From Flavobacteriaceae bacterium (GTDB lineage: Bacteria > Bacteroidota > Bacteroidia > Flavobacteriales > Flavobacteriaceae): DNA of 32,471 nt. Made by a program: the position numbers and the translations under genes. The stretch lies in assembly GCA_017852075.1 (NCBI GenBank), contig JAFMLQ010000023.1, positions 1-32,471 on the forward strand, given 5' to 3'. Shown piece by piece: positions 1 through 7,535 of this stretch. The notes beneath the pieces were generated by a model, which ran no database searches, was not told where the DNA came from, and saw only the letters and a list, made by a program, of their open reading frames with translations. How positions within the stretch are numbered: position 1 is the stretch's first letter; each line of letters opens with the position of its first letter.

Positions 1-52
1 CACGACCTCTTGACTGCCAGTCAAGCGCTCTAGCCAGCTGAGCTACATCCCC
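1..52 (-). tRNA. tRNA-Ala(GGC), 3' part cut off by the window edge
   Basis: Read on the minus strand, the sequence opens with the acceptor strand GGGGATG, then TA, a D-arm (GCTC ... GAGC) and an anticodon arm with stem CTTGA/TCAAG around the 7-base loop CTGGCAG, giving anticodon GGC (alanine, codon GCC). The variable region AGGTC follows, and the window ends at the first bases of the T-stem. The T-arm, the acceptor 3' strand and any CCA lie outside the window. Identity is read from the anticodon and the G-rich acceptor; the missing half could not be folded. Confidence 0.93.
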
Positions 53-206
53 AAAACGTTGTGCTAAACTAAACAATTTTTTACTTTTTTTAATGCCATT
101 CTTTAATCGGCTTTTTATGCTTTTGCAAAGCACACATTTTCTTAAAAAAGTCAAGATCTATACATCAAGTCGTTCAACACTTTTTTTCAAACTACTAATA
201 AATAGC

Positions 207-214
207 TACCTTTA
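207..214 (+). promoter_or_regulatory. Possible -7 element (TACCTTTA)
   Basis: TACCTTTA matches seven of eight positions of the Bacteroidota -7 consensus TAnnTTTG. It lies in the 240-bp non-coding gap between the tRNA gene and the first protein gene, about 80 nt before the likely ATG at 294. No clear -33 TTG was found at the expected distance, so this is tentative. Nothing else is visible in this AT-rich gap. Confidence 0.3.
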
Positions 215-293
215 GATCTACTAAAAGATTTATTTAGTGAGTTAGAAAAAATTCTTCTTGCAAAGAACAGTAACCATAAGTCAAACTAAAAAA

Positions 294-986
294 ATGAAGA
301 AATTTTACTTAAAATATGCATTGGAATTTATCGTGATTGTCCTTGGTATTTCACTTTCATTCTATGTTGAAAAATTGAATGCAAAAAATTATAAAGAGAA
401 TTTAAAAAACCAATCTTTAAAAAGAATTCTTAAAAATATTGAGGTTGATACAGGAGATTTTGAATTCAATATTAACGCCCTAAAAAAAGCTATTTACTCT
501 GGTAATTGGTTAATTTCTAATTTTGAAGGACTAAAAAATCAGCCCAAAGATTCAATAGGATTTCATTTAAATCGCGCTGTTTATTATAACACAATATTTG
601 TGGATAATCAGGAGGAATATAGAAGTCTTCAAAACTCTGGATTAATTGAAATTATTGAAAATGAAGATTTGGTACAAAGTCTTCAAAAAAAATACATAAC
701 CCACGAATTCATGAAAAAAATTGAGTCTGTACTTTTAGGAAAATCAGAAAAATTTGATGATTTTATCTATCGGAACTTAAAATATAAAAGTTTGAATGTA
801 GATGAACTCGGTCTTCCAAATGACAGAACTTTTGAGGGAAACAAAACAATACCCAATAATATACAAGAAATGATAAAGGATCTCATTTTTTATCGTGGGT
901 TTTATCTTAACAGAATCATGAGGAGATGTGAAGCTGACAAAAAATTAATTGAAGAAATAAACCTTGAAATAAGTCCAGATAAATGA
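294..986 (+). CDS. DUF6090-like membrane-anchored protein of unknown function
   Basis: The protein has about 230 residues. A short basic start (MKKFYLKYALEF) is followed by one hydrophobic segment (about residues 10-25, IVIVLGISLSFYV), then a long charged, mostly helical domain rich in Lys, Asn and Ile. This plan, an N-terminal 'ALEFIVIVLGI' helix followed by a stretch resembling 'KNYKENLKNQSLKRILKNIEVD', resembles the DUF6090 proteins common in Bacteroidota, whose function is unknown. I start it at the ATG at 294; an in-frame TTG at 258 would put 12 polar residues before the membrane anchor. The stop overlaps the next start (ATGA at 983-986), so the two are probably translationally coupled. 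Base composition is more AT-rich than in most of the window. Confidence 0.7.
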   Translation: MKKFYLKYALEFIVIVLGISLSFYVEKLNAKNYKENLKNQSLKRILKNIEVDTGDFEFNINALKKAIYSGNWLISNFEGLKNQPKDSIGFHLNRAVYYNTIFVDNQEEYRSLQNSGLIEIIENEDLVQSLQKKYITHEFMKKIESVLLGKSEKFDDFIYRNLKYKSLNVDELGLPNDRTFEGNKTIPNNIQEMIKDLIFYRGFYLNRIMRRCEADKKLIEEINLEISPDK

Positions 987-1630
987 AAAAACTAGATGCT
1001 CTAATCATAGGTGCTACTGGTGCTACAGGTCAACAATTGATTTCTCAATTAGTAGAGGACGCCGACTTTAACTCTATTTCTGCATTTGTTAGAAAAAATC
1101 CTAACATACGTCATAAAAAGCTAACCGTTCATAAAATTGATTTTTCTAGAATTGAGAACTCTAAAGAATTAATCAAAGGGGATGTGTTGTTTTCTTGTTT
1201 AGGTACAACACTAAAAGATGCTGGAAGTAAGGATAAGCAGTTTCTAGTTGACTATACATATCAATACGAATTTGCCAAAGTAGCCTCTGAGAATGACGTT
1301 TCTATCTACTCGCTTGTTTCTTCAACAGGGGCGAATGAGAACTCATTGTTTTTCTATCCAAAAATTAAAGGAAAACTAGAAGAAGCTGTTAAGAAACTCC
1401 CTTTCAATACAATTCATATTTTCCAACCTCCTACTTTAATTCGACAGAAAGAGTTAATTAGAATAGGCGAAAAAATTGGTATCAAAATCTTTAAAGGGTT
1501 AAATTATTTTGGAATACTGAAATCTCAAAAACCTTTATCTGTTTCTTTGTTAGCTAAAAAAATGATCCGTGAAGTAAAAGAAAACGAAAAGATTAAACTA
1601 AAAACCTATAAACCTCAAGAAATTTTTTGA
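983..1630 (+). CDS. NAD(P)-binding Rossmann-fold oxidoreductase, atypical SDR (TIP30/HTATIP2-like)
   Basis: This 215-residue protein begins with a beta-strand and the nucleotide-binding loop GATGATG (residues 10-16, pattern GxxGxxG), typical of NAD(P)-binding atypical short-chain dehydrogenases. Later blocks (VLFSCLGTTLKDAGSKDKQF, SLVSSTGAN, FYPKIKGKLEEAV, FQPPTLIR) match the layout of the HTATIP2/TIP30-like group, including the Ser-Ser and Tyr-x-x-x-Lys region (YPKIK). The substrate cannot be told from sequence. It overlaps the preceding membrane protein by 4 nt (ATGA), so the two form an operon. The 177-bp gap that follows holds only a weak imperfect repeat. Confidence 0.8.
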   Translation: MKKLDALIIGATGATGQQLISQLVEDADFNSISAFVRKNPNIRHKKLTVHKIDFSRIENSKELIKGDVLFSCLGTTLKDAGSKDKQFLVDYTYQYEFAKVASENDVSIYSLVSSTGANENSLFFYPKIKGKLEEAVKKLPFNTIHIFQPPTLIRQKELIRIGEKIGIKIFKGLNYFGILKSQKPLSVSLLAKKMIREVKENEKIKLKTYKPQEIF

Positions 1631-1807
1631 TGTACCTCCCCTTTGAAAAAGAGGTGTGTGCTTATAAAACTAAAATACGTGTTTTGAAGGGTTCTTATTT
1701 AAATTTGGAATTTTCACAGCCTTCATCCAACTTAAATCTAAAATAAAATTCGTGCTGTACACACTAAAAATTTAAGTCGACATGACAAATAATATCAAAA
1801 TAATCAA

Positions 1808-2152
1808 ATGAAAAACTTAGTTGTAATTCTATTTATAAGTGTCCACCTAAATGCTCAATTAGACCATTTGTCCTTACCCGATTTTGAACTTAAAATTGAA
1901 CTTGATACCAAAGTTAAATTAAGTAAAAACTATTTCAATATATCTGCGTTAGTGCTTGTAGGGGGTACTTTATTAAGAAATATAAATGACGATATCATGA
2001 TTTTTGGATCTAAAGGGAATATTGCTGCTTCAGGAACTACTGCTTATTACCTTGCTAAACATTTACTTTATGTCAGAAAAAGAAATAGGTTCTATAAAAA
2101 ACACAATCTGTCTCGCAAAACATTAAAGAAAAAAAATCCCTTCAATAATTAA
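1808..2152 (+). CDS. Small secreted protein of unknown function
   Basis: This 114-residue product has an evident signal peptide (MKNLVVILFISVHLNA, probable cut before QLDH). The mature part has a hydrophobic, Gly-containing stretch (about residues 44-57, ISALVLVGGTLLRN), a second Ala/Gly/Thr-rich stretch near residues 74-85, and a strongly basic C-terminus rich in Lys, Arg and Asn. I recognise no family. The two weakly hydrophobic stretches and the basic tail could make it a small membrane-associated protein. It stands alone, with about 160-180 bp of AT-rich sequence on either side, and shares the low G+C of its neighbours. Its reality rests on the signal peptide and an ATG start. Confidence 0.5.
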   Translation: MKNLVVILFISVHLNAQLDHLSLPDFELKIELDTKVKLSKNYFNISALVLVGGTLLRNINDDIMIFGSKGNIAASGTTAYYLAKHLLYVRKRNRFYKKHNLSRKTLKKKNPFNN

Positions 2153-2314
2153 TAAAAACAAGCTGTCTGGTCTATTTAGCATATCTGAAAAGTTACACAA
2201 ATAGCAATCCCAAATTTTTAAGTTATTGATTTTTAAAATTCTGCAAACTGACGTTTCATGAATAAATTTTGATAGATTTATTATATTCACTATATATTTA
2301 AACTAAAATTAGAT

Positions 2315-3025
2315 TTGAAAGTTAAAAACTACTTGCGAAAAATAGTGGAAGATAATACTACCAAAAAAGGTCGTTTTTTTGACTACATTATTCAATTGCT
2401 TATCTTTTTATCACTTATAAGTTTTTCAGTAGAAACCCTTCCGAATATCCCTGAAAAAGCAAGTGTAGCTTTGCGGTATTTCGAAGTATTTAGTGTTTTA
2501 ATTTTTTCAATTGAATACCTCTTGAGATTATGGGTTTCAAAAAAGCCGCTTTCCTATATTTTTAGTTTTTACGGGATTATTGATATCCTAGCCATCTTGC
2601 CCTTTTATATGGTAACCTTCCTGGATCTTCGTTTTTTAAGAGCCTTTAGAATTCTAAGAATTTTCAGAGCACTAAAGGTAATCCGATATAACAAAGCCAT
2701 AGAAAGATTTGGGGCAGCATTTAAGCTTGTAAAAGAAGAGTTTGTACTATTTTTTGCGTGTGCTTTAATTTTAATCTTTATTAGTTCTGCTGGAATTTTT
2801 TACTTTGAGCACGAAGCCCAACCAGAAACATTTAAGTCAATTTTTCATAGTGCATGGTGGGCAATTGTCACGCTTACTTCTGTAGGGTACGGCGACGTTT
2901 ACCCCATTACACTGGGTGGAAGAATTTTCACCTTCTTTGTTCTTATGATTGGTCTTGGCATAGTGACTGTTCCTGCGGGTCTTGTGGCCAGTGCACTTTC
3001 TAAAGCAAGAGAAATTGAAGATTGA
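2315..3025 (+). CDS. Voltage-gated-type potassium channel, six transmembrane segments
   Basis: The protein has 236 residues. Hydrophobic segments S1-S3 lie at about residues 22-40, 56-73 and 83-103. An arginine-rich S4 voltage sensor follows (about 106-125, RFLRAFRILRIFRALKVIRY), then S5 (about 142-164), the pore helix with the K+ selectivity filter TLTSVGYGD (186-194), and S6 (about 203-228). This is the Ion_trans (PF00520) layout of prokaryotic Kv channels. The protein acts in the inner membrane and lets K+ pass. No regulatory RCK domain follows. No ATG fits near the N-terminus; I use the TTG at 2315, which gives the usual short cytoplasmic lead, though a later TTG at 2333 is possible. Confidence 0.9.
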   Translation: MKVKNYLRKIVEDNTTKKGRFFDYIIQLLIFLSLISFSVETLPNIPEKASVALRYFEVFSVLIFSIEYLLRLWVSKKPLSYIFSFYGIIDILAILPFYMVTFLDLRFLRAFRILRIFRALKVIRYNKAIERFGAAFKLVKEEFVLFFACALILIFISSAGIFYFEHEAQPETFKSIFHSAWWAIVTLTSVGYGDVYPITLGGRIFTFFVLMIGLGIVTVPAGLVASALSKAREIED

Positions 3026-3279
3026 CATTCAAATGACTATTTCTATTTTCAATTACTAGGAGTTTATTTATGTAATATAAAACTGAATAATCCTACATGA
3101 ATTTTCTGACCTCTATGTCCCATTTTTCAAGAAAAGGTTGTGAAACTTGTTGAACTCGTAATCCCGAGTTTGCTGCTAAAAAGAATTTAATGTCACATCC
3201 TCCGTTGACTTTACACACAACTTTCAATTTTTTCAAACAATTTTTTTTAGAAGAAAGGGTTAATAGAATAAAGCATCAT

Positions 3280-3945
3280 ATGGATTATTATCGCTTTTCC
3301 CTTTTAGCCCTATTGGTGTTTGGTGCACTAGATATCACTCCAGGCAATGCCCAAGGGGGAGGCCTTTTGATTCAACAATACCAAAAGGGTCCCGCTTTAG
3401 ATGGAACCTACTCCCGCTGGACGTTATATCCTGGGGTTGAACTCAATTATATCAACACCGATCTGGCTACTACTAAGCCCAAACTCGCTCTTGGAGGCTT
3501 ACTTCAAGTAGAATTTCGCGTGTCCTCTACAGTAGGGTTAAAAACAGGGGTGCACTATACCCCCATTGCCTATTCTTATCCTGTACAGGATTCTGTTGGT
3601 GTAGATCAGCTGCGCTATTGGACTCTTCCCATGAGTATCATGCTTCACCCTACCCAACGAGTCAGTATAGGTTTAGGAGCACTCTATAACCTTTATAATC
3701 AAGGTGCTTTTGTTCGTAGTATCGATGATTTTAAAAATAAAACGCTCTATCCTAAAGCGCATTTTAGAAATAGCTTCGGTGGTTTTGTACAAGTAGGGTA
3801 TCACTTTCTCCAAAAATGCTATGCCTTTTTAAATTATCGCTGGGCAGCGCGGAGTAATCTTCCTACCCTATCCCAAACCAATACTAGCTCGGGCTTTCAG
3901 TTGGGTGTCACCTATACCCTTTGGGCTTCAAAAAAAAGACGCTAA
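3280..3945 (+). CDS. Outer-membrane beta-barrel protein of unknown function
   Basis: Starting at the ATG at 3280, the protein has 221 residues and opens with a good signal peptide (MDYYRFSLLALLVFGALDITPGNAQ). An upstream in-frame ATG at 3190 would add 30 polar residues in front and hide it. The mature part alternates polar and hydrophobic residues with aromatic girdles (TLYPGVELNY, LGGLLQVEFRVSSTVGLKTGVHYT, FGGFVQVGYHF, FQLGVTYTLW), typical of an 8-stranded Bacteroidota barrel of the PorT/OmpW-like kind. The last strand is followed by a basic tail (ASKKRR) rather than a terminal Phe. Its stop is one base from the stop of the convergent gene. The 254-bp gap before it is AT-rich, with a short hairpin near 3153-3170. 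Confidence 0.7.
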   Translation: MDYYRFSLLALLVFGALDITPGNAQGGGLLIQQYQKGPALDGTYSRWTLYPGVELNYINTDLATTKPKLALGGLLQVEFRVSSTVGLKTGVHYTPIAYSYPVQDSVGVDQLRYWTLPMSIMLHPTQRVSIGLGALYNLYNQGAFVRSIDDFKNKTLYPKAHFRNSFGGFVQVGYHFLQKCYAFLNYRWAARSNLPTLSQTNTSSGFQLGVTYTLWASKKRR

Positions 3946-3946
3946 T

Positions 3947-4450
3947 TTATTCTTTTTTTAAGGTAATTTCAATCACACCATGAACCCCTTTCTCCCCATA
4001 GAATTCTATAGCTGATGTTCCTTTTAGCACGTTCATCGACTCGATATTAGCCGGATCTAAAGATTCTAGTATACCTGGAGTTTCGCTGATTTTTCCATCA
4101 ATCACTACTAGGGGTCTAATACTGTCTGTGCTTACAATCTTAATTTTACGCTGTGCAGCTGTTTTGGGTACCCAAGTGTTTCGCTCGGATGATAGGGTAT
4201 CTCCTTCCATTTCAGCTTCACCCGATGTAATAAAAACTCCTTTTGGAGTCACCTCATTTCCGAAAAATAAAATTTCATGAACTCCCTTTTCACCAAGATC
4301 AATATGTTCTCCGGAACGAATCATACCCCGATGTACCTCATGAGGTTTATCGGTTTTAGGTTCTGATCCTTCTGGACTTTGATACACTTTAACTACCAAA
4401 CAGGAGGTACATAAAAGTGATAAAACGATAAAACTAAATGCACGCATCAT
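3947..4450 (-). CDS. Lipoprotein with a TonB-receptor plug-like C-terminal domain
   Basis: The protein has 167 residues. A lipoprotein-type signal (MMRAFSFIVLSLLCTSC, lipid Cys at 17) leads into a charged linker. The C-terminal 55 residues (VVIDGKISETPGILESLDPA, then NIESMNVLKGTSAIEFYGEKG and VHGVIEITLKK) match the plug-domain signature of SusC/TonB-dependent receptors ('LVVIDG ... l..lnP.dIesi.VLKdasA..iYG.rgaNGVI.ITTK'). There is no barrel, so this is a free-standing plug-like module. Such modules are also found at the end of BlaR1/M56-type proteins in this phylum, but no peptidase part is present. Function unknown; envelope location inferred. The LpxR-like gene ends 12 nt upstream, so the two are probably co-transcribed. 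Confidence 0.7.
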   Translation of the reverse strand: MMRAFSFIVLSLLCTSCLVVKVYQSPEGSEPKTDKPHEVHRGMIRSGEHIDLGEKGVHEILFFGNEVTPKGVFITSGEAEMEGDTLSSERNTWVPKTAAQRKIKIVSTDSIRPLVVIDGKISETPGILESLDPANIESMNVLKGTSAIEFYGEKGVHGVIEITLKKE

Positions 4451-4462
4451 TGTTTTTTTTTA

Positions 4463-5371
4463 CTAAAATAAGTAACTCAAGGTAATATTTAGATAAGGAT
4501 GCCGATTATATCTTTGCCCTTCTATAAATGCAGAGGAATTGTTTAGCAAAACATGAAGCTTTAAGGGGCTTCTAAAATAAATTAATCCTGCTTGATAAAT
4601 ATTGCGAAATGGAATTGCCTGCAGTTGAAAAGGAGTATTATTTCTAAAAGCACTTCCCGAAAGAGAATAATCATGTGTGCTGTATTCCAATACCATTCCC
4701 AAAAAAAACGAAACTCCATTTTGAAATTGTTCCAAGCGATTTCCAAAAAATGGAAGTCCAGGAAGTTTTCCTACTTGAAGTCCTAAACGAGAACGCAAAC
4801 TTGTGCGAAAAGTCCCTAACTGTAAGTGATTGTGAGTGACCCATTTCGTAGCCTTTCCCAGTTTTTTCCCCCAATAAAATGACCCATTTCCATTCAAGTG
4901 AAACGCTTGAGGAAGCGAAAACGCCCAGGTTAATGGTTTTAAATTGAGGAGTAAAGTATGATAGGTGTTTTGTAAAAACTTGGCTAAAGATGCATTCGCA
5001 CCTGAAGTGCCAAACTGAATCCCCCAACCATAACCAAGGTCAGGGTGCTGAAATCGTTCTTTTTTATACCCCAAAAATAAACTTCCATTGTATGGGTAAT
5101 CCATCTCTGAAATTATTTCGGTTTGGCGTAACGACGGGGTGTTGATCTCTTGACCTAGGGTCCAATGTCTAGATACATATCCCCATTTTGATAAAGAATC
5201 TTTAGGTGTGTTAACTAGCACCCCAAATTCTAAGAAAATTCCACTGCTATAATACCGGTCAATACCAAAATACAAATCATTATCTACGTTTAGTCCTACA
5301 TAACTTTGGGCAATAAGACTTGAAGAAACAGTTGTCAAGAATACTATCGATAAGCTAAAGCGCCACAACAA
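4463..5371 (-). CDS. LpxR-like outer-membrane lipid A deacylase (DUF2219 family)
   Basis: The protein has about 302 residues from the TTG at 5371, which gives a clean signal peptide (LLWRFSLSIVFLTTVSSSLIAQ) eight bases after the upstream stop. The longer ATG start at 5455 would overlap uspA by 76 bases and hide the signal peptide. The first strand contains the family signature (NVDNDLYFGIDRYYSSG, like 'ND..F..TDRYYTNG' of LpxR), and QNTYH keeps a Gln-x3-His pair of the kind important in LpxR. Many amphipathic strands follow, ending in NITLSYLF with a C-terminal Phe. LpxR removes the 3'-acyloxyacyl group of lipid A in the outer membrane; that activity is inferred here from family resemblance. 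Confidence 0.75.
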   Translation of the reverse strand: MLWRFSLSIVFLTTVSSSLIAQSYVGLNVDNDLYFGIDRYYSSGIFLEFGVLVNTPKDSLSKWGYVSRHWTLGQEINTPSLRQTEIISEMDYPYNGSLFLGYKKERFQHPDLGYGWGIQFGTSGANASLAKFLQNTYHTLLLNLKPLTWAFSLPQAFHLNGNGSFYWGKKLGKATKWVTHNHLQLGTFRTSLRSRLGLQVGKLPGLPFFGNRLEQFQNGVSFFLGMVLEYSTHDYSLSGSAFRNNTPFQLQAIPFRNIYQAGLIYFRSPLKLHVLLNNSSAFIEGQRYNRHPYLNITLSYLF

Positions 5372-5379
5372 AACGCGGT

Positions 5380-6174
5380 TTAATCTTTGTTTTTTAAGAC
5401 CAATAAAGGAATGGTACAGTAAAAATCTTTTTTGTAAATAAGATCGGGTTCCCAAAGCTTTTCAAAGAAACCTCGTTCGCGTTTGAATGCAATCAATAAA
5501 TCCGGTCGATTGGCCTGAAAATGTTCTAAAACCCCTTGGTAAACAGTCGCGTTTTCAGAAAACATCAAGCCTTCCGATCGTTGAAGTAAAGTATCATCCA
5601 ATTGATGGTTTCGATTGGCAAAACCTGGAACCTTAACTAGCAACAACCGCAGTATTGAATTGAAATGGTCTTGAAATTCAATCATGGGTTTCAATGTATG
5701 CAAATCTTTCACCTCCCCTGTTTTAAAAGCCAATAACATCTTTTTGGGAGCCTTAAATGTTTTTTCTAATGGAGCCACTAAAACTGGAATTGTCGTTCGT
5801 TTGATCAAACTACCCGCAACTCTTCCCAAAAAAACAGATTCATTAATTTCATTATTCAGAGGGGCCACAACAATAAGATCAAGTCCAATGGATTCATCCA
5901 GCCTCTTAACGGTGCCAAGTAAATCTTTCTCACTAGACACCATTTTGATATCGGTGTCTTTTGGAGCAATGTGCTCTATCAATGTGCGAATACGTTGGGT
6001 GTTTTCTTTAGCTAAACGCGCATTTACATTGGTCATTGAGGTCAGACTTGCAACTGATGGATAAGCATCAATCACATAGATTATACATCCCATCTGTTTT
6101 GCCAAATCTAGCGCATACTTCAAAGTAGCTTCCGCATAATCAGAAATTCCAATCGGTACAAGAATGTGTCGCAT
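5380..6174 (-). CDS. Tandem universal stress protein (UspA family)
   Basis: The protein has 264 residues in two UspA-like halves. The first (about 1-145) starts MRHILVPIGISDYAEATLKYAL and contains LIVVAP and a 'GRVAGSLIKRTTIPVLVAP' block close to the ATP-binding G-x2-G-x9-G-(S/T) region of Usp proteins. The second half (about 146-264) is more diverged, keeps the strand/helix pattern (KKMLLAFKTGEV ... PDLLIAFKRERGFFEKL ... TIPLLVLK) and probably lacks a working nucleotide loop. These are cytoplasmic stress proteins with no assigned reaction. A TATTTTTG -7 element lies 13 nt before the ATG. It heads the uspA > lpxR-like > plug-lipoprotein group. Confidence 0.9.
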   Translation of the reverse strand: MRHILVPIGISDYAEATLKYALDLAKQMGCIIYVIDAYPSVASLTSMTNVNARLAKENTQRIRTLIEHIAPKDTDIKMVSSEKDLLGTVKRLDESIGLDLIVVAPLNNEINESVFLGRVAGSLIKRTTIPVLVAPLEKTFKAPKKMLLAFKTGEVKDLHTLKPMIEFQDHFNSILRLLLVKVPGFANRNHQLDDTLLQRSEGLMFSENATVYQGVLEHFQANRPDLLIAFKRERGFFEKLWEPDLIYKKDFYCTIPLLVLKNKD

Positions 6175-6187
6175 ACTATAATTTTTT

Positions 6188-6195
6188 CAAAAATA
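6188..6195 (-). promoter_or_regulatory. -7 promoter element of the uspA gene (TATTTTTG)
   Basis: On the minus strand TATTTTTG matches the Bacteroidota -7 consensus TAnnTTTG exactly. It ends 13 nt before the uspA ATG at 6174, similar to the spacing at trpS and recA. No clear -33 TTG was found at the spacing used there. Confidence 0.5.
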
Positions 6196-6324
6196 CCAAG
6201 ACTTCACTGATCCGTTGATATTTTAACACAAAAAAATAGAGCCTGTCTGAATAGGTCACTGCTTTGAAGGGGTTTTTATAAAAAAGTTTTAGAAGCCCTA
6301 GACTTTATGTACTTTTACCTCATT

Positions 6325-7071
6325 ATGGAAGCTTATGTATCTCACCGTCGCGAAGGAACCTGCGGTATCCTTGAATTTGGGAATCCTGCAGGAAATTCGC
6401 TGCCTGGAAAACTACTCGATCAGCTTTACAAAAAATTGAAACTTTTAGAGGAGGATGATCAGGTTGCGGTGATTCTTTTTCAAAGCAGTGGAAATCGAGC
6501 TTTTTGTGGAGGAGCCTCTTTTGCAGAGATGAAAAATTTAAAAACATTAGACGAGGCAACCGCCTTTTTTATGGGCTTTGCAAAAGTCATCAATCAGATT
6601 CGGGTTTTAAACAAATTTGTCATTGCCCGGGTTCAAGGCAAAGTAGTTGGGGGAGGTGTTGGGCTTGTCGCAGCTTGTGATTACGTAATTGCACACGAAA
6701 ACGCTGCAATCAAATTGTCGGAATTGTCCATTGGTATTGGACCCTTTGTGATTGAACCTGCCGTATCCAGAAAAATAGGAACCACTGCATTTACACAACT
6801 TTCTCTAGATGCAGAGCGCTTTAAATCGGCAGAATGGGCGAAACGAAAAGGACTTTACAATACCGTAGTCCCCACAGAAGAAAGCCTTGACCAAAACGTA
6901 ATGGAAACCGCCCATCGCTTAGCCAGCTATGCTCCTAAAGCGATAAAAAATCTGCGCAAACTCCACTGGAAAGATACCGATCATTGGAAAACACTCCTTC
7001 CAAAAAATGCGGAAATTACAGCTAAACTCGTTTTAGAAGAAGCCACTCAAAATATTCTTAAATCATTGTAA
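6325..7071 (+). CDS. Enoyl-CoA hydratase/isomerase (crotonase) family protein
   Basis: The protein has 248 residues from the ATG at 6325; a start at 6307 would add only YFYLI-type residues. It carries the crotonase fold marks: the first oxyanion-hole segment NRAFCGGASFAEM, the second hole GKVVGGGVGLVAACDYVIA, then KLSELSIGIGP with a Glu at the usual catalytic place. Length matches the family. It probably hydrates or isomerises a CoA thioester; the closest resemblance I can judge is the methylglutaconyl-CoA hydratase/PaaG group, but substrate is not decided. It is followed after 5 bases by the QueD-like gene, so the two are likely co-transcribed. A weak -7-like TACTTTTA at 6310-6317 lies just before the start. 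Confidence 0.88.
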   Translation: MEAYVSHRREGTCGILEFGNPAGNSLPGKLLDQLYKKLKLLEEDDQVAVILFQSSGNRAFCGGASFAEMKNLKTLDEATAFFMGFAKVINQIRVLNKFVIARVQGKVVGGGVGLVAACDYVIAHENAAIKLSELSIGIGPFVIEPAVSRKIGTTAFTQLSLDAERFKSAEWAKRKGLYNTVVPTEESLDQNVMETAHRLASYAPKAIKNLRKLHWKDTDHWKTLLPKNAEITAKLVLEEATQNILKSL

Positions 7072-7076
7072 TACAA

Positions 7077-7535
7077 ATGAATAACGTAATTAGAATAACA
7101 AAAGAGTTTAAGTTTGAAACAGGCCATGCCCTGTTCGGTTATGACGGTTTGTGCAAAAATGTGCACGGCCACAGCTACAAGCTTTCAGTCACCCTAGTGG
7201 GAACACCAATCAATGACCCAAATCACGTGAAAAATGGAATGGTCATGGACTTTAGCGATCTTAAAAAAATTGTCAACGACACTATTGTACACCCTTTTGA
7301 TCATGCTACAGTACTCAATATCGACTCGCCTCATAGAGAACTGGCAGATACTATGGAAAAAGCAGGACACAAAATCAGACGAGTCCAGTACCAGCCCACT
7401 AGCGAAATGATGGTGATTGATTTTGCTGAAAAAATAAAAGCCCAATTACCTCAACATCTTAAGCTTCATCATCTGCTCCTAAGAGAAACGGAAACTTCTT
7501 TTGCCTCCTGGTACGCCTCAGATCAAACCCCTTAA
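7077..7535 (+). CDS. queD: 6-carboxytetrahydropterin synthase / 6-pyruvoyl-tetrahydropterin synthase (QueD/PTPS family)
   Basis: The protein has 152 residues. Zinc ligands are visible as His17 (FETGHAL) and His30/His32 (CKNVHGHSY), with the catalytic Cys26 just before them. MDFSDLKKIV and HPFDHATVLN are the usual following motifs, and PTSEMMVIDFAEKI with LRETETSFASW closes the family pattern. QueD converts dihydroneopterin triphosphate to 6-carboxytetrahydropterin on the way to preQ0/queuosine; PTPS makes a related pterin. I prefer QueD for a bacterium but cannot exclude the other. Its stop codon shares bases with the stop of the convergent PBP1A gene (7532-7535, TTAA). Confidence 0.9.
   Translation: MNNVIRITKEFKFETGHALFGYDGLCKNVHGHSYKLSVTLVGTPINDPNHVKNGMVMDFSDLKKIVNDTIVHPFDHATVLNIDSPHRELADTMEKAGHKIRRVQYQPTSEMMVIDFAEKIKAQLPQHLKLHHLLLRETETSFASWYASDQTP

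Noticed and set aside
1631-1656. ACCTC...GAGGT imperfect hairpin after the NAD(P)-binding gene
   Set aside because: Only 5 bp with a 12-base loop and no U-run; too weak to call a terminator.
1700-1707. Exact TAAATTTG -7 match
   Set aside because: It lies 100 nt before the small secreted protein's ATG with no -33 element at the right spacing; in AT-rich sequence a chance match is likely.
1-3100. Integrated mobile element at the tRNA-Ala gene
   Set aside because: No integrase, transposase or duplicated attachment sequence was seen, and the genes lie on the tRNA's 5' side. Kept only as a low-interest composition note.
3153-3170. AACTCG-TAATCC-CGAGTT hairpin resembling an anticodon arm
   Set aside because: No D-arm, T-arm or acceptor stem around it, so not a tRNA; a 6-bp stem alone in an AT-rich gap may be chance.
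5684-6064. 126-residue open frame on the plus strand
   Set aside because: It lies wholly opposite the well-supported uspA gene and reads as low-quality antisense sequence with no domain or signal.
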